This document shows, piece after piece, positions 7,878 to 15,761 of a stretch of 21,795 nt of DNA. Within the stretch, counting starts at the first letter, position 1. Every line of letters starts with the position of its first letter. Under the pieces are notes generated by a model. That model saw nothing but the letters and a program-made list of their open reading frames with translations. It did no database searches and was not told the DNA's origin. The translations under genes and the position numbers were made by a program. The DNA lies in assembly GCA_965662745.1 (NCBI GenBank), contig CBFIJK010000059.1:1-21795 (forward strand). The letters run 5' to 3'. Origin of the DNA: Anianibacter sp965662745 (GTDB lineage Bacteria; Pseudomonadota; Alphaproteobacteria; Rhodobacterales; Rhodobacteraceae).

Positions 7878-8612
7878 ATGCGCATCGCGATCCTGATGGC
7901 GAATACGGACGAGTCGGACTTCGCGGCCCGGCATCCACGGGACGGCGACAAGTGGCGCGCACTTCTGGCCCCCGTGCGCCCGGATTGGGAATTCGAGGTG
8001 TTTTCCGTGAAGGACGGCGTCTTCCCGCCCGATCTGACAAAATTCGACGGCGCGATCGTGACAGGCAGCCCTGCCTCTGTGCGCTCTGGTGCCGATTGGA
8101 CCCTGCGCCTGTTGGAGGTCCTGCGCGGCGCCTATGCGGATGGCGTGCCACTCTTCGGCGCGTGTTTTGGCCACCAGGCCATCGCGCAGGCGCTTGGCGG
8201 CACGGTGGGCGACAATCCCGGGCCATTCATCCTGGGGTCGGTCGAGACGACCGTAACGGCCCCGGCCCCCTGGATGGACGACGCAGTCAGCCCGGTGAAC
8301 CAATACGCCGCCCATGGAGAGCAGGTGCTGGCCCCGCCCGAGGGGGCCGAAGTGGTGCTGACCGCACCGACCTGCAAGATCGGCGGCTTTCGGATCGGCA
8401 ACACGGTCTTCACGACCGAATACCACCCCGAAATGACCCCCGCCTTCATCGCCGCGCTGACCGAGCATCTGGACGGCGATCTGGACGCCGATGTTATCGA
8501 AGCCTCGCGCACGTCGCTGGCGCAGCCCGCCGATACGGATCGCCTCGCCCGCTGGATTGCCGGGTTCTTCGATCACGCCAAGGCGCGTCAGACCAGCCAA
8601 AGCCGCCCGTAA
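7878..8612 (+). CDS. Class I glutamine amidotransferase-like protein, possible gamma-glutamyl hydrolase
   Basis: This 244-residue stand-alone class I (triad) amidotransferase domain is of the GMP-synthase-like kind. The nucleophile elbow is FGACFGHQ with C96, and the remaining triad is EYHPE with H183 and E185. An oxyanion-strand segment VTGSPASV (61-68) lies upstream as expected. There is no synthetase domain, so the protein probably hydrolyses a gamma-glutamyl amide rather than feeding ammonia to a partner. ATG 7878 has TTGAGGG just upstream and gives the normal N-terminus. The open frame extends back to 6687 only as the antisense shadow of the P450 gene. It is the only plus-strand gene of the window, divergent from the P450/ligase pair. 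Its last 25 bases overlap the convergent amylosucrase gene. By analogy with PuuA/PuuD and with AtdA1/AtdA2 of aniline degradation, it could remove glutamate from a product made by the neighbouring ligase; that role is inferred. Confidence 0.85.
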   Translation: MRIAILMANTDESDFAARHPRDGDKWRALLAPVRPDWEFEVFSVKDGVFPPDLTKFDGAIVTGSPASVRSGADWTLRLLEVLRGAYADGVPLFGACFGHQAIAQALGGTVGDNPGPFILGSVETTVTAPAPWMDDAVSPVNQYAAHGEQVLAPPEGAEVVLTAPTCKIGGFRIGNTVFTTEYHPEMTPAFIAALTEHLDGDLDADVIEASRTSLAQPADTDRLARWIAGFFDHAKARQTSQSRP

Positions 8613-10507
8613 GGCCCGATCCCCACGCGCCCGTTTCCGGCCGCGGTCGCCTCGCCCGACAGCGCGTCGTGAAAGCCGGTCACGCCCTCAGCCCGGCACC
8701 AAGCCTCGGACACGGAATGCCAGTGTTCGGTGAAGTTGAAGAGACACAGCACAGGCCCGCCCGGCGCTGCGCGGCGCACAGCAAAGAGCGCACGGCTGCC
8801 TGTATCGAGCACATGCGTCTCATGCGCACCATGGAGCGCGGGCAGTGATCCGCGCGCCCGCATGATGCGGCGTATGCCGACATAGATACGCCCGACCACG
8901 TCGTCCTCGCCCGCCGCCGCCCGCGCCGCGGTGTCCCAGTCCATCGCGGGTCGATGGATCCAGCGGCTGTCATGGGCATGAGCCGGGACATCGAGATAGC
9001 CGTAATCGTTCAAGAGCCCCAGCTCATCGCCCATATAGATCAGGGGAATTCCGCCGTAGCACGCGATCAGCGCGTGGCCCATCAGGATACGCTCCACCGC
9101 GAGCCCGGTCTCCTGCGCGTCCCCTGCGGCCAACGCCGCCTCAAGCCCCGCGAGCGAGGCAAAGCTGCCGCTGATCCGTTTGTCCCCGGTCTCTTCATTG
9201 ACCTGAAACAGCGCGCCTTTGGCGAAAGATCCCTCGAAACTGCCCTCGTAGAACTCCGACAGAAAGGCCCGGTGCAGCGGCCCCGACAGGCCCACCGCGC
9301 CCGCGTCCTCATCTGTCACCGCCCAGCCGATATCGTCATGGCAGCGGATATAGGTCGCATAGGTCGCGTTCTGGACCGAGGGCGGGAAATGCGTACGCAT
9401 GACATGGGTCATCAGCGCCGTATCGCGCGCGGCAAGCGCGGACCAGAACTGCACCATCAGGCTGTTATGGTAGGCCAGATTGCCTTCCTTGCCGGTATGC
9501 TCGCCCGCGCCGAGATAGGGGATCATCTCGGCCGGGCCCACGATCGCCTCTTCCAGATGAATAACCGCAGGCGCGACGATGCGGCAGGCCGCGCGCAGAG
9601 CCTGCAGGATCATGTGCACTTCAGGCTCTGACTGGCAACGCGTGCCCAGCCGCTTCCACATGAAGGCCACGGCGTCAAAGCGCAGAACCTCGGCCCCGCG
9701 ATTGGCCAGATACAGCATGATCCGAACCATTTCGAGGAACACGTCCGGGTTCGCCCAGTTGAGATCCCACTGATGCGTGTTGAACGTCGTCCAGACCCAG
9801 CGGCCCATCTCGGCATCAAAGGTGAAACTGCCCGGCGCCGTGTCGGGGAAGACTTCGACGAGGTATTCCTCATAGGCGCGCGGCTGCTTGTCGGTCTCGA
9901 AGGTCAGGTAATAGTCGAGGAACTTCGCATCGCCCTTGCGCGCCTTCGCCGCCCAGGCATGTTCACGCGCCGTGTGGTTCAGCACCATGTCGACGCAGAC
10001 GGAAATCCCCCGCGCCCGAAGCGCGGCGGTGACCTCTTCGAAGTCGTCCATCGTGCCATAGGCCGGGTTGATCTTGCGGTAATCGGCGACCGAATAGCCA
10101 CCATCGCTGTCGCCCTTGCGCGGCTTCAGGCAGGGCATGAAATGCACATAGGTGACGCCCAGATCCTCAAGGTAATCCAGCCGGTCGAGCACGCCGCGCA
10201 GATTCCCCGCGAACCGGTCGATATAGAACACATAGCCCACCCGGTCCGCGCGCTGGAACCAGTCCGGTTCCAGATCGCGCGCCAGATCGAGCCATTTGAG
10301 ATCCTCGGGCCGTTCGCGCCACGCGAACCGCAGCGCCGTCAAAAGCCGCTTGCGAAACGCCTCGTAATCGCCGCGCTGGCCGTAAAGCCGCTCCAGCATG
10401 GAAAACAGATCGTCCCGGCTGCGCTCGAGGCGCATCTCGAAAAGCCGCGTGTCATCGTGAACCGAACCCGAGGTCAAAGCCGTCCCTATCCTCTTTGGTG
10501 TTTTCAA
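8588..10507 (-). CDS. ams: Amylosucrase (GH13, sucrose:glucan glucosyltransferase)
   Basis: It is predicted to transfer glucose from sucrose to growing alpha-1,4-glucan, releasing fructose without nucleotide sugar. The 639-residue length and motifs match amylosucrases throughout. Nucleophile D278 sits in LRFDAVAFMWKRLGT, acid/base E320 in EEAIVGP, and stabiliser D391 in RCHDDIGW. Counterparts of the Neisseria polysaccharea enzyme's pocket salt bridge D144-R509 are kept as D135 (SDGGY) and R515 (DSRWIHRP). That argues for sucrose specificity over plain amylase. The residue equivalent to R226 appears to be V217. The start is uncertain: TTG 10507 gives the longest frame but its AGGA lies only three bases away; TTG 10477 (AGGG six bases upstream) and ATG 10435 are alternatives. 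The gene follows pgm by 42 bases and is the last gene of the glycogen cluster. A hairpin between them may make it partly independent. Confidence 0.9.
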   Translation of the reverse strand: MKTPKRIGTALTSGSVHDDTRLFEMRLERSRDDLFSMLERLYGQRGDYEAFRKRLLTALRFAWRERPEDLKWLDLARDLEPDWFQRADRVGYVFYIDRFAGNLRGVLDRLDYLEDLGVTYVHFMPCLKPRKGDSDGGYSVADYRKINPAYGTMDDFEEVTAALRARGISVCVDMVLNHTAREHAWAAKARKGDAKFLDYYLTFETDKQPRAYEEYLVEVFPDTAPGSFTFDAEMGRWVWTTFNTHQWDLNWANPDVFLEMVRIMLYLANRGAEVLRFDAVAFMWKRLGTRCQSEPEVHMILQALRAACRIVAPAVIHLEEAIVGPAEMIPYLGAGEHTGKEGNLAYHNSLMVQFWSALAARDTALMTHVMRTHFPPSVQNATYATYIRCHDDIGWAVTDEDAGAVGLSGPLHRAFLSEFYEGSFEGSFAKGALFQVNEETGDKRISGSFASLAGLEAALAAGDAQETGLAVERILMGHALIACYGGIPLIYMGDELGLLNDYGYLDVPAHAHDSRWIHRPAMDWDTAARAAAGEDDVVGRIYVGIRRIMRARGSLPALHGAHETHVLDTGSRALFAVRRAAPGGPVLCLFNFTEHWHSVSEAWCRAEGVTGFHDALSGEATAAGNGRVGIGPYGRLWLV

Positions 10508-10520
10508 ATATCCTGGGGGT

Positions 10521-10539
10521 GTGGGGGTGAAACCCCCAC
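10521..10539 (-). terminator. GC-rich hairpin between pgm and the amylosucrase gene
   Basis: GTGGGGGT (10521-10528) and ACCCCCAC (10532-10539) form a perfect 8-base stem with loop GAA, starting 11 bases downstream of the pgm stop. On the minus strand it is followed by ACCCCCAGGATATTTG rather than a clean T-run. It may act as a partial intrinsic terminator or RNA-stability hairpin that lowers amylosucrase expression relative to the upstream genes. From memory, similar C-rich hairpins followed by an AGGATATTT-like string recur between genes in Rhodobacteraceae; I could not check this. Confidence 0.6.
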
Positions 10540-10549
10540 CTGCCCGCCT

Positions 10550-12181
10550 CTAGGTGATCACGTCCGGCGTCTTGCGCCCGGTCTTCTCACCGATCCCGGC
10601 AAGGTCATGGGCCGCGCGGATCACCGGCGCCAGCGCCTCTTGCGGATCCTCGCCAAGCCCCTCCGGCCCCGCCACATACCGCTCGACATAAAGCCGCAGT
10701 GTCGCGCCGCTTGTGCCTGTGCCCGACAGGCGCATGACGATGCGCGATCCGTCTTCGAAAACGATGCGCACCCCCTGCCCTTCGGACACGGACACGTCCA
10801 CCGGGTCGGTATAGGCGAAATCATCCGCCGCCGCGACGCGCAGGCCTTCGGTCTCATGCCCCGGCAAGTCCGGCAGCCGCGCTTTCAGATCGTCCAGCAT
10901 CGCTGTGGCAGCGTCGGTCTCCAGCGCCTCGAAATCGTGGCGCGAGTAATAGTTGCGCCCGTGTTCGGCCCAATGCGCCTTCAGGATGTCGCCGACGCTT
11001 TCGCCGCGCGCGGCAAGGATGTTCAGCCACATCAGTACGGCCCAAAGCCCGTCTTTCTCGCGCACATGATCCGATCCGGTGCCAAAGCTTTCCTCACCGC
11101 AAAGCTGCGCGCGGCCCGCATCCATCAGGTTGCCGAAAAATTTCCAGCCCGTGGGTGTCTCGAAACATTCCAGCCCCTGCGCAGCGGCGACGCGGTCCAC
11201 GGCGGCAGAGGTCGGCATGGATCGCGCGACGCCCGTCAGACCGCCAGCATAGCCCGGCGCGAGATGGGCGTTGGCGGCGATCACGGCCAGACTGTCCGAC
11301 GGCGAGACATAGGTGCCCTTTCCGAGGATCATGTTGCGGTCGCCGTCCCCGTCGCTGGCCGCCCCGAAATCGGGGGCTGTATCGCCCATCATCTCGCCCA
11401 TCAGCTCATGCGCCCAGGTTGGGTTCGGGTCGGGATGCATGCCCCCGAAATCGGGCAGCGGGGTGCCATGGACCACCGTGCCTTTCGCAAATCCAAGGCG
11501 ATTTTCCAGGATCTCGGTCGCATAGGGACCGGTAACAGCGCACATCGCATCAAAGCGCATGGTAAACCCGCCCTCGCGCAACGTGCGGATCGCGTCGAAG
11601 TCGAACAGCGTTTCCATCAGCGCGGCGTAGTCCGCGACCGGGTCCACGACCTCGATCACCATGCCGCCGATCTGATCGGTGCGGGGGTGCGTCAGGTCGA
11701 TATCCTGCGTGTCATAGGTCTTGAACATGGTCAGCCGCGCCGTCGCGTCATGGATCGCGGCAGTCACGGACTCGGGCGCGGGGCCGCCATTGGGCGTGTT
11801 GAACTTCACGCCGAAATCCTCGTTCGGCCCTCCGGGATTGTGGCTGGCGGACATGATGATCCCGCCATCCGTCTTGTTCAGCCGGATGAGATGCGAGGCG
11901 GCGGGCGTTGACAGGATCGCGTCCTGCCCGACGATCACCTTGGCCGCGCCATTCGCGGCGGCCATGCGCAGGATCACCTGCGCCGCGCGGTCGTTGAAAT
12001 ACCGCCCGTCGCCGCCAAGAACGAAGGTCTTGCCCTGCGCGCCGCCAATTCCGTCAAAGATCGCCTGCACGAAATTTTCCAGATAATGGTGCCCCATGAA
12101 GACCTTGGTCTTCTTGCGCAGGCCGCTTGTTCCCGGTTTCTGTCCCTCGATGGGCTGGGTCTCGACGGTATGAACGGGCAT
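10550..12181 (-). CDS. pgm: Alpha-D-glucose phosphate-specific phosphoglucomutase
   Basis: It interconverts glucose-1-phosphate and glucose-6-phosphate, linking the glycogen enzymes to central metabolism. The 543-residue protein is of the PGM1-like type. The phosphoserine loop is SASHNPGG with S113, and the metal loop is DGDGDR (D277, D279, D281). The sugar-binding loop is GEESFG (362-367), and the C-terminal phosphate-binding loop reads RLSGTGTSGATLR. The N-terminal GTSGLRKK is characteristic of this type. ATG 12181 has AAGGA eight bases upstream. It follows glgX by 20 bases, clearly in the same operon, and precedes a hairpin. It serves both directions: supplying glucose-1-P to GlgC and disposing of glucose-1-P from GlgP. 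Confidence 0.97.
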   Translation of the reverse strand: MPVHTVETQPIEGQKPGTSGLRKKTKVFMGHHYLENFVQAIFDGIGGAQGKTFVLGGDGRYFNDRAAQVILRMAAANGAAKVIVGQDAILSTPAASHLIRLNKTDGGIIMSASHNPGGPNEDFGVKFNTPNGGPAPESVTAAIHDATARLTMFKTYDTQDIDLTHPRTDQIGGMVIEVVDPVADYAALMETLFDFDAIRTLREGGFTMRFDAMCAVTGPYATEILENRLGFAKGTVVHGTPLPDFGGMHPDPNPTWAHELMGEMMGDTAPDFGAASDGDGDRNMILGKGTYVSPSDSLAVIAANAHLAPGYAGGLTGVARSMPTSAAVDRVAAAQGLECFETPTGWKFFGNLMDAGRAQLCGEESFGTGSDHVREKDGLWAVLMWLNILAARGESVGDILKAHWAEHGRNYYSRHDFEALETDAATAMLDDLKARLPDLPGHETEGLRVAAADDFAYTDPVDVSVSEGQGVRIVFEDGSRIVMRLSGTGTSGATLRLYVERYVAGPEGLGEDPQEALAPVIRAAHDLAGIGEKTGRKTPDVIT

Positions 12182-12201
12182 CGGTGCGGTCCTTTCTGGC
12201 G

Positions 12202-14325
12202 TCAGCTTGAAGTTCGGGCATAGGCAAGCACGCAGTGCGCGGGCGCGGTGACCGAGCTGCCGGTCACGCAGTTCGGTCCCGCCCCCGGCTCTGCGGTGTC
12301 AAGGATGTTTTCCCAGACAAGGCCTTCCGAGAGGTCCGGCAGGACGACTTCGACCTCATCCCCGGCATTGAAGATGGCGAAGATGACATCGTCCGAGGCG
12401 TCGTAGTCGGGGGTCTCGGACGAGGTGCGCAGTTCCACGCACAGCGTCTTGCGTGCTGCATCCTGCCAATCAGATGGTTCCGGCGGCGCGCCATCGGGAA
12501 GGCGCCAGACGACATCGGGCATCCCGTCCTTGCGGCGCGGGCGTGAATGAAGAAACAGCTTTTGCCGCAGCACCGGATGTTCGCGCCTGATGCGCGTCAG
12601 GCGCGTCACGAAATCGCACAATTCCTCGTCTGGCTCCGTCCAGTCGATCCAGCCGGTCTCATTGTCCTGCGCATAGGCGTTGTTATTGCCGCCCTGCCCG
12701 TTGCCGATCTCGTCGCCTGCCAGCATCATCGGCGTGCCCTGACTAAGGAACAGCGTGGCGAGCATGTTGCGTTTGCGCTGTGCGCGGGCCGCGCGGATCT
12801 CGGCATCGTCGGTCGCGCCCTCGACGCCGAAATTATCGGAATGATTGTTCGAATGGCCGTCGCGATTATCCTCGCCATTGGCCTCGTTGTGCTTCTCGTT
12901 GTAGCTGACCAGATCTTGCAGCGTGAACCCGTCATGGGCCGTAAGGAAATTGACCGAAGACGTCGCCGCCCGACCCGAATGGTCGAACATGTCGGCGCTG
13001 CCAAGAAGGCGCTTGGACAGGTCCGGCAGCATCCCTTCATCCCCGCGCCAATAGCGGCGCACCTCGTCGCGGTACTTGTCGTTCCATTCAAGGAACGGAT
13101 GCGGCCAGGCACCCACCTGATAGCCGCCCGGGCCGATATCCCAAGGCTCTGCGATCAGCTTGACGCCGGCCAGCACCGGATCCTGGCGGATGGCGTCAAG
13201 GAAGCCGCCGTTAGGGTCGAACCCGTGATCCTCGCGCGCCAGCGTCGTGGCAAGATCAAAGCGGAACCCGTCGACATGCATTACCTCGACCCAGTAGCGC
13301 AAACTGTCCATCACCATGCGCAGAACGGCAGGGTGCTGGACGTTCAGCGTGTTCCCGGTGCCGGTGTCGTTGATGTAATAGCGCCCGTCGAGGAGGCGGT
13401 AATAGCTGGCATTGTCGAGGCCGCGAAAAGACAGGGTCGGGCCTTGTTCATTGCCCTCGCCCGAGTGGTTGTAGACCACGTCGAGAATGACCTCGATCCC
13501 CGCCGAATGCAGGCGGCGGACCATGGCCTGGAATTCCCAGATCTCGTCTTCGGCCATGTAGCGCGGCTCTGGCGCGAAGAAGCCGATGGACTGGTAGCCC
13601 CAATAGTTGCGCAGGCCCTTCTCGATGAGAAAGCGGTCATCGGTAAAGGCGTGGACGGGGAGAAGTTCGACCGTGGTGACGCCCAGCTTCAGCATGTGTT
13701 CGATCATCGGTTCGGACGCGACGCCGCGATAGGTGCCCGCGATGGACGGGTCCACTTGCGGGTGCGTTTCGGTCAGGCCCTTCACATGCGCCTCGTAGAC
13801 CACCGTTTCGGAACGCGGGATGCGCGGGCGCTTGTCCGGGCCCCAGGCGAAACTGGGATCGGTCACGACGGCCTTTGGCATGGCAAACGCGCTGTCGCGG
13901 GTGTCAAAGCTGAGATCCGCGCGGGGCGATCCGACGCGATAGCCCATCAGCGCATCTGACCAACGCAGGCGGCCATGCAGCTTCTTGGCATAAGGATCGA
14001 GCAGCAGCTTGTTGGGGTTGAAACGGTGTCCCTCGTCCGGCGCATACCGTCCGTGCACGCGGTAGCCGTATTTTGTGCCGGGCGTCAGGCCCGAGACATA
14101 GACATGCCAGATATCGCCGTCGCGTTCCGTCAGCGGAATGCGCGCGCGTTCCTTCCGTCCATCATCCGTGAACAGGCACAGCTCCACCCCTTGCGCGTTC
14201 GCCGAAAAGACCGCGAAGTTCACGCCCTCCCCGTTGAAGGTCGCGCCCAGCGGATCGGGGCGGCCAGAGGACAGCGAATGCCCCTTGAGGCGCTTTGGCA
14301 TCTCGTCAACGGATATGGGTGTCAC
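12202..14325 (-). CDS. glgX: Glycogen debranching enzyme GlgX (isoamylase type)
   Basis: This GH13 enzyme hydrolyses alpha-1,6 branches of phosphorylase limit dextrins. The 707 residues begin with a CBM48/isoamylase N-domain (about 20-130), followed by the catalytic barrel. Nucleophile D357 lies in GFRFDLATTL, acid/base E393 in LIAEPWDIG, and D465 in FLTAHDGFTL. The DNRDGHSNNHSDNFG loop (486-500) and GQGGNNNAY are typical of GlgX. The start is GTG 14325, overlapping the glgA stop as GTGA. There is no strong ribosome binding site, so translation is probably coupled to glgA. The ATG at 14301 would remove only eight residues and has no better site. Placement after glgA in a biosynthetic operon with glgP is common in proteobacteria. 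Confidence 0.97.
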   Translation of the reverse strand: MTPISVDEMPKRLKGHSLSSGRPDPLGATFNGEGVNFAVFSANAQGVELCLFTDDGRKERARIPLTERDGDIWHVYVSGLTPGTKYGYRVHGRYAPDEGHRFNPNKLLLDPYAKKLHGRLRWSDALMGYRVGSPRADLSFDTRDSAFAMPKAVVTDPSFAWGPDKRPRIPRSETVVYEAHVKGLTETHPQVDPSIAGTYRGVASEPMIEHMLKLGVTTVELLPVHAFTDDRFLIEKGLRNYWGYQSIGFFAPEPRYMAEDEIWEFQAMVRRLHSAGIEVILDVVYNHSGEGNEQGPTLSFRGLDNASYYRLLDGRYYINDTGTGNTLNVQHPAVLRMVMDSLRYWVEVMHVDGFRFDLATTLAREDHGFDPNGGFLDAIRQDPVLAGVKLIAEPWDIGPGGYQVGAWPHPFLEWNDKYRDEVRRYWRGDEGMLPDLSKRLLGSADMFDHSGRAATSSVNFLTAHDGFTLQDLVSYNEKHNEANGEDNRDGHSNNHSDNFGVEGATDDAEIRAARAQRKRNMLATLFLSQGTPMMLAGDEIGNGQGGNNNAYAQDNETGWIDWTEPDEELCDFVTRLTRIRREHPVLRQKLFLHSRPRRKDGMPDVVWRLPDGAPPEPSDWQDAARKTLCVELRTSSETPDYDASDDVIFAIFNAGDEVEVVLPDLSEGLVWENILDTAEPGAGPNCVTGSSVTAPAHCVLAYARTSS

Positions 14326-15752
14326 GAAGCAAGGCTTTCATAAAGGCTTGCATAGGTGGCCGAGGACGCGCGCCAATCCACCGGCTGCTTCATGCCGTTC
14401 TTCTGAAGCTGTGCCCAGAGCTTGGGATCGGCGTAAAGCTGGCACAGCCGCCGCAGCGCCTCGGACAGGGCCGTGACATCCGTGGGATGGAATGTGAGGC
14501 CCGTGGCGGCCTTGGCGGCGATGGCCATGGGGTTGGCGTGAATGACGGTATCGGCCAGCCCGCCAGTGGCCGCGACAACAGGGACGGTGCCATAGCTGAG
14601 GCCCATCATCTGCGTCAGGCCACAGGGTTCAAACCGCGAGGGCACAAGCACCGCGTCCGCCCCCGCGAAGATGCGATGCGACAGAGACTCGTCATAGCCG
14701 ATCTTCACGCCCACGCGGCCTGGGTAATCCAGCGCGGCGCGGCGCATTTCGTCTTCGAGGCCCCGGTCGCCGGAGCCAAGAATGACCAGTCCCCCGCCCG
14801 CCGCGATGAAATCGGGCAGGACGGCGGGGATCAGGTCGATGCCCTTTTGTGTCGTCAGGCGGCTGACGACGACCGCCAGCGGGCCAGGCACATCACCAAG
14901 GCCGAACTCATCGATAAGCTTTCTGCGGTTCTCGGCCTTTTTCTTCAGGCTTTTTGCATCATAGGCCACGATTTCGGGATCGTTCACGGGCGACCATGTC
15001 GCGGTGTCGATGCCGTTGAGGATCCCGTGCAGCGCCCCTGCCCGTTTGGCAATAACCCCGTCCAGCCCCATGCCGAATTCCGGGCGCATCAACTCGGCCG
15101 CATAGGTGGGCGAGACGGTGGTGATCGCATCGGCGGTCAAGAGACCCGCCTTCAGGGTCGAGATATTGCCGTAGTATTCCAAGGCGTCGGCGTGGAACTC
15201 ATGCGCCGGAAGGCCAAGCGCGCCCAGAAGATCGGCGCCCGCAATGCCTTGAAAGGCGATGTTGTGGATCGTCATCACCGATTTCACCGGCACACCGCCA
15301 TAGCGCAGATAGGCGGGTGCCAGCCCCGCCTGCCAGTCATGGGCGTGCAGGATTTCAGGCTGCCAGCCATCGGACAGGCCGCCCTCGGCCACGATCGCCG
15401 CCGCGCGGGACAGCGCGGCAAACCGCTGCGGGTTGTCCGGGAAATCGCCGCGCGCCCCTGCATAGGGGCCGCCCTCGCGGTCGAAGAGGTGCGGCGCGTC
15501 GAGCAGCAGCATGTCGATGCCCACCGCCTTGGCCGCCATGATGCGCGCCTCACCACCTTGCAACTCGCCCGACCACAGCGCCTCTCCCCCCCCGACGCGG
15601 GGCAGGATCCCGCGATAGGCGGGCATCAGGACGCGCATTTCCCAGCCATGGGCCGCCAGCGCGCCCGGCAGCGCACCCACGACATCCGCCAGCCCGCCGG
15701 TCTTTAGAAGCGGCGCGCATTCGGAAGCGACGGACAGGACGGTGCGTGTCAT
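14322..15752 (-). CDS. glgA: Glycogen synthase (ADP-glucose-dependent)
   Basis: It elongates alpha-1,4-glucan using ADP-glucose made by GlgC. This 476-residue GT5 enzyme has two Rossmann-like domains. The N-terminal ADP-glucose loop is KTGGLADVVG (K17-), THNIAFQG contains H163, and GNISTLKAG follows. The C-terminal catalytic stretch is PSRFEPCGLTQMMGLSYGT, with the conserved E375 and C377. Length and motifs are fully normal for bacterial GlgA. ATG 15752 lies nine bases beyond the glgC stop, and a GGAG site sits across that stop. Its own stop overlaps the glgX GTG. Confidence 0.98.
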   Translation of the reverse strand: MTRTVLSVASECAPLLKTGGLADVVGALPGALAAHGWEMRVLMPAYRGILPRVGGGEALWSGELQGGEARIMAAKAVGIDMLLLDAPHLFDREGGPYAGARGDFPDNPQRFAALSRAAAIVAEGGLSDGWQPEILHAHDWQAGLAPAYLRYGGVPVKSVMTIHNIAFQGIAGADLLGALGLPAHEFHADALEYYGNISTLKAGLLTADAITTVSPTYAAELMRPEFGMGLDGVIAKRAGALHGILNGIDTATWSPVNDPEIVAYDAKSLKKKAENRRKLIDEFGLGDVPGPLAVVVSRLTTQKGIDLIPAVLPDFIAAGGGLVILGSGDRGLEDEMRRAALDYPGRVGVKIGYDESLSHRIFAGADAVLVPSRFEPCGLTQMMGLSYGTVPVVAATGGLADTVIHANPMAIAAKAATGLTFHPTDVTALSEALRRLCQLYADPKLWAQLQKNGMKQPVDWRASSATYASLYESLAS

Positions 15753-15761
15753 GGGCGATGG

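Noticed and set aside
7800..8600. N-terminal extension of the P450 by about 267 residues
   Set aside because: It is antisense to the amidotransferase-like gene. The P450 motifs and length are complete from ATG 7799.
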